DNA from: Betaproteobacteria bacterium
Lineage (GTDB): Bacteria; Pseudomonadota; Gammaproteobacteria; Burkholderiales; Burkholderiaceae
Length of the DNA stretch: 64,000 nucleotides
Direction: 5' to 3'
Assembly: GCA_947453825.1 (NCBI GenBank)
Contig: CANGHN010000001.1
Coordinates: 85,629-149,628 of the forward strand
In this document: piece after piece, positions 55,944 to 64,000 of the stretch
How the letters are laid out: every line of letters begins with the position of its first letter
Position numbering within the stretch: the first letter of the stretch is position 1
Translations under genes and position numbers: made by a program
Notes under the pieces: generated by a model
Seen by the model: the letters and a program-made list of their open reading frames with translations, nothing else
Database searches by the model: none
Told to the model about the DNA's origin: nothing

Positions 55944-56918
55944 ATGAAGATGCATCACTTAGCGCGTCAGACACTACGTTACTTAATGTGTGGTTTTTGC
56001 TGCTGGTTTGGTTTTCTCTCTCTGACCTATGCGCAACCATTTCCAGATAAAACAATTCAGTACATCATCCCCTTCCCTGCAGCAGGTGAATCGGATTTAG
56101 TTGCCCGCTATCAAGCAGATATCTCCGCTAAAAAGTTCAAGCAACCAATGGTAGTGATCAATCGCGCTGGTGCTGGTGGTGCATTGGTATGGAGTGCGCT
56201 CAATACTTACCCAGCTGATGGCAGCACAGTAGTCGGTGTCAATATTCCGCATACGATCTTGCAACCACTACAAGAAGGCATTCAGTACAAGACTGAAGAT
56301 ATCAATGCCATCTATTACTACCACTTCACTCCAGATGCCTTGATGGTCTCGGCCGATAGCCCTTATAAGACCTATCAAGAATTTATTGCGGCAGCCAAGA
56401 AGGAGCCAGGCAAGATATCTTTAGCGGGTTCAGCCCAGTTCTCGGCTAACCATATGGCGGTAGAACGTTTAAATAAATTAGCTGGCGTCAAAATTAATTA
56501 CGTTCCCTTTAAGGGCACGGGCGATTTAATTACTGCATTGATTGGTATGCACGTTGATGGCGCAATGGGTTACCTGCCGCTGGCGATTCAGCAAAAAGGT
56601 AAAGTGCGCACTCTGGCTATCGCGACTGAAAAACGCAACCCTGCGCTTCCAGATGTGCCCACCTTTAAAGAGCTGGGCTTGAACTGGGTAGATGGCGCCT
56701 ATCGTGGTGTTGCCGTACCTAAAGCTACCCCAGTGGTACTGCAACAAAAACTATCTGACTACTTCGCACAACTCAATGCCGACCTAGAGACCAAGAAGAA
56801 GTTAGAAGACTCTGGATTTGTGATCGTGGATGTACCTTTGGCAAAAATGCCGGCATTCATGAAAGAGAAAACAGCACAAGCTATGGAAGATGCTAAGAAC
56901 GCGGGGATGATCAAGTAA
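55944..56918 (+). CDS. Bug-family periplasmic solute-binding protein
   Basis: Third TctC-like binding protein of the window, 324 aa, with signal peptide ending SLTYAQ (about residue 30). Pattern: FPDKTIQYIIPFPAAGESDLVARYQADIS, NRAGAGGALVWSALNTYPADGST, and VPFKGTGDLITALIGMHVDGAMGYLP. GGGGGAG precedes the ATG. Stands alone in its direction. Glutamate (residue after AAG) in the ligand loop replaces the more common Gly-Thr-Asp, as in proteins with different carboxylate preferences; the ligand is unknown. Confidence 0.9.
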   Translation: MKMHHLARQTLRYLMCGFCCWFGFLSLTYAQPFPDKTIQYIIPFPAAGESDLVARYQADISAKKFKQPMVVINRAGAGGALVWSALNTYPADGSTVVGVNIPHTILQPLQEGIQYKTEDINAIYYYHFTPDALMVSADSPYKTYQEFIAAAKKEPGKISLAGSAQFSANHMAVERLNKLAGVKINYVPFKGTGDLITALIGMHVDGAMGYLPLAIQQKGKVRTLAIATEKRNPALPDVPTFKELGLNWVDGAYRGVAVPKATPVVLQQKLSDYFAQLNADLETKKKLEDSGFVIVDVPLAKMPAFMKEKTAQAMEDAKNAGMIK

Positions 56919-56935
56919 AAAGCTTGGTTTTTTAT

Positions 56936-57061
56936 TTAGCAGAACACAAATGCAAGTATTGCAGGGTCATCCATAAAAGTATTCGATAAATAAATACTGA
57001 CCCGGTAGAGCCAAGGCTGCACGGCTTCTACAAGCTCAATGGTGATAGGGAAACGTTCCAT
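56936..57061 (-). CDS. possible 41-aa ORF after the AddA-like gene
   Basis: An open frame (ATG at 57061, TAA at 56938-56936) beginning 18 bp after the helicase-nuclease stop, with a weak GGTGA upstream. The product (MERFPITIELVEAVQPWLYR...) has a mixed, partly hydrophobic composition and is not recognised. The gap between the convergent genes is otherwise empty. It may be chance. Confidence 0.25.
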   Translation of the reverse strand: MERFPITIELVEAVQPWLYRVSIYLSNTFMDDPAILAFVFC

Positions 57062-57078
57062 ATCACCATGATAGAGCT

Positions 57079-60000
57079 TTATTTAACCTCTACCATTTCA
57101 CCCTTAGAAGAAATCAAATAAGCCTTATTCGGCTTGTCTTTCCTAATACGCGTGAGTTCATTTTGATAAGTCTGCAGCTGTTTGCGATAGGCTTCATGCT
57201 TCTCGCTACCTAATTCTGGGATAGTCAGCTTGTAGTCAAGGATAGCCAGGTGATCGCTAAACTCCACCAAGCGGTCCATGCGATAGCTCTTCCCCGCTGC
57301 ACTGGCAATATCGAGCTCATTCCAAGCCTGGATCCATTGCCCTGATATCAGATAGGGCTTGAGTACTGGGGTTTCTAAAACTGTCTTAACGTGCGTCATT
57401 AAATTTTTGGCTTGTTCCCCATCTACACCGAGCCAATTCATCACCTCTTGCTCACTTGGCATAGTCGATGTTGCTATATTTTTAGAGTCTACCGTTAAGC
57501 ACTCAAGTAACTTATGAAAGTTTATGCCCTCTTCTAAAATTTCTGGGTCAGGCTCTTCTGTAACTTGCTCCAAAGAGGTGGCTGCAGATTCTTGCGCCAG
57601 CAGACCACTTTCAATTTTAGAAAGATGCTCTTGGTAAGTTTTCTTAGCTTGATCCCATTCAATCTGAAAGTGATCCATCTTAAATCGCATACTACCCTGC
57701 TCTAACTTGACCTTATCTTCTATGACAGGACCCTCTTGAAGCTCAAGGGCACTAAGATCACAAACTGAAATCCCAGCAGCCAAGGCCCTGCCATACCAAG
57801 AGCGCTCATGAATGCCGGCTTTCGTACTGCCTGCAACGCCGCTAAGCCATAAACCCTGCTTGGCTCTAGTCATCGCAACATACAGTAGGTTCCAATTTTC
57901 ATTTTGGCTTACCTCATTCTCTTTTTGATAAATAGTAGCGCGCTGACCCGTTAATGACTTGGCGGTGTAAAGAGAAAGATGTGCTGGGCTAGTATCTTCC
58001 GGAGACCAATCTAGTAGAACGCCACGATGCGGTGCACGCCACTCCGTATGATTAGCATCGAGCATGATTACAAAAGGCGCCTCTAATCCTTTGGCGCCAT
58101 GAATAGTCATTAAACGCACGCGCTGATGGCGATCTTCTTCAGACATTTCGCTTTGCTCATCAACTATGCCAATGTCTTCATGAGACTCCGATTCTGCTTC
58201 TATATCCCCTTCATCAGGTGTCTCATCGTCATCGCCACGACGCATCATATTAATCTCGTCAATAAAGCGACTCAAACTTGGATAGCGACCACCATCTTGG
58301 TTCAGCGCTAACTCTAGAAATGCATCTAAATTTGCAAGGATCTGGGCACGCGCAAGATTTTGAGCAGCAATGGCGTATTTAGCCCGCAAGTTACTCTCGT
58401 GATAAACCAGGTCAAGTAAGTCATGTACCGGCAAAGCCTCGCCCAGGGCACGCCAATGCTCTAAATACCTTGCTGTTACCTGAATCTCTGGATGCTGGTT
58501 GGCCTGTAAAGCATCCCACCAAGAAGAATAGCCCTGGGTCATGCTCATACTCAGTATCTGCATCTGCTCTTCGGTAAAGCCAAAGATTGGGCTACGTAAA
58601 ACCTGAGCCAATGGCAAATCATGTCTAGGCGACACTAGCACTGTGAGTAAAGCAATCAAGTCATCAATCTCTAAGGTGTTTAATAAACCTCCTAAGCGCG
58701 AGCTATCGTAGGCTAAATTTGCTTCACGCAAAGCCCGTTCAAATTGCGGCAAATATTTACGGCGCTTAACTAATAAAATAAAATCACTTGCTCTGGCCGG
58801 ACGCCAATAATCTTTACCATCTTTTTTATCAATTACTTGGCGTGTCGCCATGACGTGATGAATCAAGCGACTAATCTGCCTACCTTCTTCATAGCGTTGT
58901 TGCACATCTGCTGTTTGGCTGATATCTCTAATTGCATCCTCAAATGCTGTACCAGCTCGCTCTGCCTGCACATTCTCAATGCGCTCAATGAGCGGCAGTA
59001 ATTGCGCCTCACCTGCCGCTGCATAGTCGTGAGCTGGAAGACTATCTAGCAAAGGCTTCCAGGCGGTTTTTTGTTTCGTATATTGATAGCTCTCTGGCAA
59101 ATCGCCTGCCAAAAACACATCATTTACTGCAGCATTAATAGCCGGCGCATTTCTGCGAGTTGTGTTTTGTGATAAAGGACTAGCTTTGAGTTTTTCTACT
59201 AGAAAATCTCTTGCACTATCAAATAGTCTTGGGTCTGCGCGACGGAAACGATAAATCGATTGTTTAGGGTCGCCCACAATGAAGACGCTGGGCATTGAAC
59301 CATCATCACCATAGCCATCTAACCATGAACGCAATATCTGCCACTGCAATGGATTGGTATCCTGAAACTCATCAATCAATATATGTTTGTATTTAGCATC
59401 TAAGCGAGCCTGCAAATAGGAGGCATTAGCAGTGTTAGCCATTAATTGACTTACACCGATTTCTAAATCATCAAAGTCGCGCACACGCATTGACTCTTTT
59501 GCTCTTTCCATATGACTGAGCATCGCTTGACTCATGGCAAACCAAGCTGCATTCAGAGCATGAATCAGATGTTCGTTTTGCCAAGTAAAAAAAGTTTCAT
59601 AAGCCTGCACCCATTCATTACGAATCGCAGCAATTTCTGCAGGGTCACCGCCTATTTTGCTTAGGTAGTTCAGCATGGGCGCAGAAGTCTTGGCAATATC
59701 AGCCAAAGGTGTACGAGCTTGCGTCAAAAAGTAGGCTTCAAACTGATCGGCAATATCCATTACGGGTCTACCTGCAGCACGATGAGCTATAACTTCCTCA
59801 AGATAAGGAGCCTTACCTATCTGAGTGGGTGTGCCATTACTAAAGCACCGATAGAGTATTTCGAGATTCGCCTGTGTTTGGGGTTGCCGCCAAAATACTT
59901 CCAGTGGATTTTCCCTCTCTAGAGACGGCAGGACTTGATCTAAATCTTCAATTGGACTTATGCCCTTGGCACTACAAGCATCTTGAAAGAATGTCCATGC

Positions 60001-60594
60001 GCCTCTTTGCTTAAAGAGGCTATAACTCCCCATCAAGAACTTTTGCGCTTCACTAGCACCAAATGCAGCTAACAACACGTCATAGTGTTGCTTGAGATGT
60101 TCAGGCAAATCTCCCCACCAGTCTGCCATGCAATCCTCTTGCAAACGCTTGGCATCTTCTCGCAAACTAAAGCCTGGTTGCACTTCTGCTGATACTGGTG
60201 CTGCACCGAGCAAGCGGCCAAACCAACCATGGAAGGTATCAATTACGATTGCCTGTGGACTTGCTAAAACCTTTAAGTACAAACCTCGAGCTTGCGGCAG
60301 CAGTTGGATGGCCTCTTCTTTACTGAGGCCTCTTTTTTCTAATTCTTCGGTAAGCTTTACATCATCGCTAGTGGAGAACTCCTCTAAAATGCCATAGAGA
60401 CGGTCACGCATCTCTTGCGCCGCCTTACGGGTAAAGGTGAGGGCTAAGATTTCTTGAGGCTTTGCACCAGCCAACAATAGCCTGATCATTCGCGCTACCA
60501 ATAACCAAGTCTTACCACTACCTGCACAGGCAGAGACAATCACTGATCTTTCAGGGTTGCAGGCTAATGGATAGTCAAATTCTTCGCTCACCAC
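57079..60594 (-). CDS. addA: AddA-like UvrD-type helicase-nuclease
   Basis: Large UvrD/RecB-type enzyme (about 1171 aa) acting with the AddB-like partner to resect double-strand breaks for RecA. Walker A is SACAGSGKTWLLVARM (near residue 20), LTFTRKAAQEM (motif Ia), LIDEFQDTNPLQW (motif II), GDPKQSIYRFR (motif III), and VRLMTIHGAKGLEAPFVIMLD (motif V region). The C-terminal nuclease has HLAILDYKLTIPE (metal-binding Asp and the active Lys). The start is ambiguous: GTG at 60594 or 60591 lies in the AddB stop region with AAGGGG upstream, preferable to the TTG at 60609. Confidence 0.88.
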   Translation of the reverse strand: MVSEEFDYPLACNPERSVIVSACAGSGKTWLLVARMIRLLLAGAKPQEILALTFTRKAAQEMRDRLYGILEEFSTSDDVKLTEELEKRGLSKEEAIQLLPQARGLYLKVLASPQAIVIDTFHGWFGRLLGAAPVSAEVQPGFSLREDAKRLQEDCMADWWGDLPEHLKQHYDVLLAAFGASEAQKFLMGSYSLFKQRGAWTFFQDACSAKGISPIEDLDQVLPSLERENPLEVFWRQPQTQANLEILYRCFSNGTPTQIGKAPYLEEVIAHRAAGRPVMDIADQFEAYFLTQARTPLADIAKTSAPMLNYLSKIGGDPAEIAAIRNEWVQAYETFFTWQNEHLIHALNAAWFAMSQAMLSHMERAKESMRVRDFDDLEIGVSQLMANTANASYLQARLDAKYKHILIDEFQDTNPLQWQILRSWLDGYGDDGSMPSVFIVGDPKQSIYRFRRADPRLFDSARDFLVEKLKASPLSQNTTRRNAPAINAAVNDVFLAGDLPESYQYTKQKTAWKPLLDSLPAHDYAAAGEAQLLPLIERIENVQAERAGTAFEDAIRDISQTADVQQRYEEGRQISRLIHHVMATRQVIDKKDGKDYWRPARASDFILLVKRRKYLPQFERALREANLAYDSSRLGGLLNTLEIDDLIALLTVLVSPRHDLPLAQVLRSPIFGFTEEQMQILSMSMTQGYSSWWDALQANQHPEIQVTARYLEHWRALGEALPVHDLLDLVYHESNLRAKYAIAAQNLARAQILANLDAFLELALNQDGGRYPSLSRFIDEINMMRRGDDDETPDEGDIEAESESHEDIGIVDEQSEMSEEDRHQRVRLMTIHGAKGLEAPFVIMLDANHTEWRAPHRGVLLDWSPEDTSPAHLSLYTAKSLTGQRATIYQKENEVSQNENWNLLYVAMTRAKQGLWLSGVAGSTKAGIHERSWYGRALAAGISVCDLSALELQEGPVIEDKVKLEQGSMRFKMDHFQIEWDQAKKTYQEHLSKIESGLLAQESAATSLEQVTEEPDPEILEEGINFHKLLECLTVDSKNIATSTMPSEQEVMNWLGVDGEQAKNLMTHVKTVLETPVLKPYLISGQWIQAWNELDIASAAGKSYRMDRLVEFSDHLAILDYKLTIPELGSEKHEAYRKQLQTYQNELTRIRKDKPNKAYLISSKGEMVEVK

Positions 60595-63593
60595 ATCCCC
60601 TTCCTGCAAATGCCCCGAGCTTCACAGTACTGACACACGCTATCTGGAGCAAATGCCTGCATCGGCTTGCGCGCCCACAAACCATTCAAATCTTTGACAA
60701 TTTGCTCAGAAAACTGTGCCATGATTTCTGGCATCTCTTGAACGGCATGCGCCCGGATATTCTTGCTCTCGCCTTTATCAAGCTCCGCCTTAAGAGTGAC
60801 CCACTCTGCCTGCTCTACCGTTCGCCCTGGGAGATGGGCTGCACCAGGATTTTCATTGGCGGCACGAGCATAGATTAAGAGCTGCGGATCATCCAAGATG
60901 TTGGCAGAGCGCTCTACTATTTTTTTCATCTTCTGGTTTTTATAGTCGATCACTGCTGCTGCAGTGTCATCAGACTGGTGAATATCAAATCGGTCAGCGC
61001 GCCCTGCAATGCGGATATCTCTTTGCACGCCATCTGGATCAAGCAAGCTCAATGTAAATCCAATAGGAAGTTCAGCATCGTGATAGCGCCATCCCTCATA
61101 CTCTCTCTGAATCTGCCAATCTACAAAACTTGGAATTTGTTTTTGCCAATCTCGTAATGTTCCTAAAACCCTAGCATCACCAGCAATTAAGCGTTCAAAC
61201 TCTTTTTCTGAACATAGTGTTAAGTATTCAGTCATCCACTGACGTCGTGCTTCATTGCTTTGATGTATCGGTGAATGGGATTTTTCTTCCTCAGTCTTTA
61301 GCGCCTGGAAAAAGGTTTTCAAGAGTGCATGCAAAGTCTGGCCTGCTAAAGAGGCATCAAAGCCTTCTTCAAATTCTTTTGCTTTATGCAAACCCAATAA
61401 ACTGCTAACGTAGTATCGGTATGGGCAATCGCGCAAAGCCTTATAGGCACTTGGCGACACCGTGACTGGAATCGCCATATCTCGATCTGGTGTGCTGACC
61501 GACATTTGTAGCGGTTGAGATTGACCCTCATAAGTCTCTGGCTTTGCTTCAATTGCACGCCAATCTTTTAGCGTGATCTGTAAACGCTGTATCCACGCTG
61601 ATGGCCTAAGCGGCTCACCACTTTTACTCTTACTCTGCCAGAGTAAATCAACATTCCTGCAAGATACTAACAACGCAGAAAGGTCTCTTGCTTGCTGTAC
61701 GTATTGCGCGGCAATAGTGGATGACTTGAGATAACGATTCAGAGTATCTGAGAAAAATAATGGGGGCTCAGAAAAAGCAGGTAACTGTTGCTCATCGCAG
61801 CCTATTAACACTACTGCATCAAACTCACGTAATCGCATTGAGCTAAGCGGCAAAATACTGAGAGTTGCTTGCGCATCCTTACCGGTTTCCTCATAAGAAG
61901 CTTCTTCAATCACCGTCTTCAGAAGACTTAACCATTCGGGCAGACGCATCTTGATGTCTTGATAGGTGCCGCCACTCAAATCAAAATTCTGAATTACTTC
62001 GAGCAGTTGCTTGCCCGCCGCATCCCTCTCCAAGCGCTTGAGCATGCCGGTTTCTTGGAGGTTATCTTGCAGCAGCGTATAAGCGCTGGAGCAAGCTACC
62101 ATAGGCTGTTGCCAAGCTGCATGGAGAGCTCTAAGGAATCGGATGAGCTTGATTAAATGCTCATTAGGCGATCCACCATTGCTAGCTACATAGTAATTAG
62201 CACGCTCTATAGCCATGGTGAATGTTTCCCACCCAGACTTTGCCTGACTAGCCAGCAAAATATCTTCGAGTTGGGCGACAAGGCCAGTACATAGTTCTGG
62301 AGATTGATGAAGACTATGTGCTAAATCAAAATATGGGTTTTGCAAGAACTCCAATAATGCACTTGCGCTAGGGCCTTCCTTTGGCGCACGAATAATTTCT
62401 AGCCAACTATTAAAAGCTGCTGCTGCCCTAGTGGTAGATAACTTCCAACCGGTCTCATCACGAATGCGCAATCCATTACCCAAGCGACTGAGTAAAGCAC
62501 GCGTTCTCCGCGCAGCTAAACGATCTTGAGCAACTAAGGCAATATTTTTCTTACCATCAATCAGGTGAGTCTCAATCGATTTGGTTGCAGCCCAAGCCAA
62601 CTCTTCAAAACGTCGTGCTGCCAGCAAGCGCCAACCATCATGTTTATTCGCTTGAATATTATGGTTAATCTGTGATTCTGCTTGCGTATTGGCTACTGCA
62701 ATATGGCCTTCAGAATCCAACCCACATAGCGCTTCAGGCCATAAAGCAACAGAGCGCCAGTCTAGGTCTACACGAAGCACTGGTGTAAATTGAGCATGAT
62801 CGCGCAAATATTGATCCATCAACTCTTGATCAATCGGCTTGGGATCTGCGGTCTGCACCCAGATAAATGGGCGAACGAGAGATCCCGCTGTGTCACTATT
62901 CGCTTTTGCTATTTGTAAGTGCGCAGCCATTGCTAGGTGCTTGCGTATTACGGGATTACCAACATTAGTCAAATAACGCCAAAATGTTAAGAGCACTGCA
63001 GACTCTTCGTCAGCGATATTTCGGGCAAGTCCTACATACGCTTTAGCAATTGCTTGATCTAAGACCAACTCTACTTTTTTAAGCCACACGTCAGAATCTA
63101 ATGAATGAGTTTTGAGCAATGCATTAAGTTCACTTTGTAATTGCGGTACAACTACCTCTGATAATGAGTCGCACGCATCAATCACCGCTTGCGCCAATCC
63201 CCACGCCCCTGCTTCACTCTCTGCTTTAAACCATCTTTGCAAAACCGGATGCTTTCGCAAATTGACAAATACTGATAACCATCTCTCTAAATCGGTTTGC
63301 CTCTTGGGAAATTTCCATGCGCCTGGTGCCGCTTCCAACCAATCAGTAAAACTAATCACTTGCGGCAAGAAGGCAATATTGTTTGGCAGACCCGTTGGGC
63401 GGTTTTGCTCTAAAGCCGCCCTAAGCCCAATTAATGGTCCAGCAGTGCTAAGCACCACTAGAGGACGCTGCTTGGTTTGCACTGCACAATCCCAGATGCC
63501 CTTTGCTAACTGCTCAAGCACCAAAGCATCAGGTGCAAGCGCCCATGATTGCACTTGGCCTTGATGAGAAATAGTGGGAAATGGCTGGGGCAT
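60588..63593 (-). CDS. addB: AddB-like PD-(D/E)XK nuclease family protein
   Basis: Second subunit of the break-processing complex, about 1001 aa from ATG at 63593 (MPQPFPTISHQGQV); a longer frame begins at a TTG (63683). The N-terminal part is an inactivated helicase-like region (SAGPLIGLRAALEQ), and the C-terminal nuclease has VIDYKNQKMKK (metal-binding Asp, active Lys). Four cysteines fit the AddB Fe-S cluster: one in LRDCPYRYYV and a C-x2-C-x5-C group near the C-terminus (VCQYCEARGICRKG). Its stop overlaps the addA start. Confidence 0.82.
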   Translation of the reverse strand: MPQPFPTISHQGQVQSWALAPDALVLEQLAKGIWDCAVQTKQRPLVVLSTAGPLIGLRAALEQNRPTGLPNNIAFLPQVISFTDWLEAAPGAWKFPKRQTDLERWLSVFVNLRKHPVLQRWFKAESEAGAWGLAQAVIDACDSLSEVVVPQLQSELNALLKTHSLDSDVWLKKVELVLDQAIAKAYVGLARNIADEESAVLLTFWRYLTNVGNPVIRKHLAMAAHLQIAKANSDTAGSLVRPFIWVQTADPKPIDQELMDQYLRDHAQFTPVLRVDLDWRSVALWPEALCGLDSEGHIAVANTQAESQINHNIQANKHDGWRLLAARRFEELAWAATKSIETHLIDGKKNIALVAQDRLAARRTRALLSRLGNGLRIRDETGWKLSTTRAAAAFNSWLEIIRAPKEGPSASALLEFLQNPYFDLAHSLHQSPELCTGLVAQLEDILLASQAKSGWETFTMAIERANYYVASNGGSPNEHLIKLIRFLRALHAAWQQPMVACSSAYTLLQDNLQETGMLKRLERDAAGKQLLEVIQNFDLSGGTYQDIKMRLPEWLSLLKTVIEEASYEETGKDAQATLSILPLSSMRLREFDAVVLIGCDEQQLPAFSEPPLFFSDTLNRYLKSSTIAAQYVQQARDLSALLVSCRNVDLLWQSKSKSGEPLRPSAWIQRLQITLKDWRAIEAKPETYEGQSQPLQMSVSTPDRDMAIPVTVSPSAYKALRDCPYRYYVSSLLGLHKAKEFEEGFDASLAGQTLHALLKTFFQALKTEEEKSHSPIHQSNEARRQWMTEYLTLCSEKEFERLIAGDARVLGTLRDWQKQIPSFVDWQIQREYEGWRYHDAELPIGFTLSLLDPDGVQRDIRIAGRADRFDIHQSDDTAAAVIDYKNQKMKKIVERSANILDDPQLLIYARAANENPGAAHLPGRTVEQAEWVTLKAELDKGESKNIRAHAVQEMPEIMAQFSEQIVKDLNGLWARKPMQAFAPDSVCQYCEARGICRKGMW

Positions 63594-63713
63594 TAAAAAG
63601 AGTGCTTGATGGGTCTTTGAGGGCTTATTTTGAACTTTAGGCAGAATGTTTCGCTTATTGCTAATATAAGCGTTGTAACGCAATAACTAAATAAGCCTAA
63701 ATAAGGAATTTTC

Positions 63714-64000
63714 ATGAGTGCCAGCATTAAATATGTAACTGACGCTTCTTTTGAACAAGACGTCCTCAAATCCGATAAACCTGTCCTGCTCGACTTCTGG
63801 GCTGAGTGGTGTGGTCCTTGTAAAATGATTGGCCCAATCCTGGAAGAGCTTTCTGGTGAGTATGGCGATAAATTGCAAATCGCCAAAATGAATGTGGATG
63901 AGAACCAAGGTGTTCCTGCCCAATTCAACATTCGTGGCATTCCTACCCTGATCCTCTTCAAAAATGGCACCGTGGCTGCTCAAAAAGTAGGCGCTTTGGC
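63714..64000 (+). CDS. trxA: thioredoxin 1 (3' end beyond window)
   Basis: Cytoplasmic disulfide reductase. 95 complete codons are visible before the window ends, opening [20 protein letters not shown]. The active-site [10 protein letters not shown] (Cys-Gly-Pro-Cys) is complete, and the cis-proline region GIPTLILF is present. AAGGA lies before the ATG. Divergent from addB; an inverted repeat CGCTTAT/ATAAGCG lies in the gap. Confidence 0.97.
   Translation, partial: MSASIKYVTDASFEQDVLKSDKPVLLDFWAEWCGPCKMIGPILEELSGEYGDKLQIAKMNVDENQGVPAQFNIRGIPTLILFKNGTVAAQKVGAL

Overview
The window looks like a chromosomal segment of a free-living freshwater betaproteobacterium of the genus Polynucleobacter (Burkholderiales). 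This is inferred from protein sequence character, moderate GC content, and the conserved block ndk-rlmN-ispG-hisS-yfgM-bamB-der-hfq-hflX-hflK-hflC-hisZ-purA, which is typical of Betaproteobacteria. I see no insertion sequences, CRISPR arrays, prophage blocks or rRNA operons. Gene density is very high and many neighbours overlap by 4 to 20 bases.

Layout. Positions 1-10.8 kb: RNA helicase hrpA (truncated by the window edge), divergent argA-yggX, a predicted structured small RNA with its own promoter and terminator, then rpiA/tal (pentose phosphate pathway) and the rnr-rlmB RNA-metabolism pair. 10.9-16.5 kb: a tRNA-Leu(CAG), an AzlCD amino-acid exporter, two poorly characterised proteins, a dienelactone hydrolase, an MFS transporter, a K+ channel-like protein and a small cysteine-peptidase-like protein. 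16.5-33 kb: malate synthase G, then the long housekeeping run purA to ndk on the minus strand. 33-38.8 kb: a Bax-inhibitor-like membrane protein, a tiny membrane peptide, rlmD, an exonuclease and surE-pcm-nlpD. 38.8-46.3 kb: a heavy-metal-type RND efflux operon (TolC, adaptor, CzcA-like pump) with an OprB-like porin upstream. 46.5-49.6 kb: dnaX-ybaB-recR plus a lone ParD-like antitoxin, with the 4.5S SRP RNA divergent from dnaX. 49.6-57 kb: an accessory stretch with three Bug-type solute-binding proteins, an isocitrate lyase/PEP-mutase-family enzyme, an amidohydrolase and an SOS-controlled umuDC operon. 57-64 kb: an AddAB-like helicase-nuclease pair and thioredoxin.

Most interesting signals. 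(1) A multi-hairpin RNA of about 158 nt at 5495-5652, with a near-consensus sigma-70 promoter whose -35 box sits in the loop of a perfect 9-bp inverted repeat. (2) A 43-codon ORF with an excellent Shine-Dalgarno, encoding a single-span basic peptide directly behind umuDC and ahead of a strong hairpin. It is placed as the last gene of a LexA-controlled operon and is a candidate SOS membrane peptide. (3) A 26-codon membrane peptide at 34020-34100. (4) Unusual translation starts: argA looks leaderless, and the conserved N-terminus of hflX can only be reached from a CTG overlapping the hfq stop codon. (5) Conserved-neighbourhood gaps: rodZ/pilW are absent from the ispG cluster and rpoS is absent after nlpD. 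All functional statements come from reading sequences and family knowledge; no database search was run.
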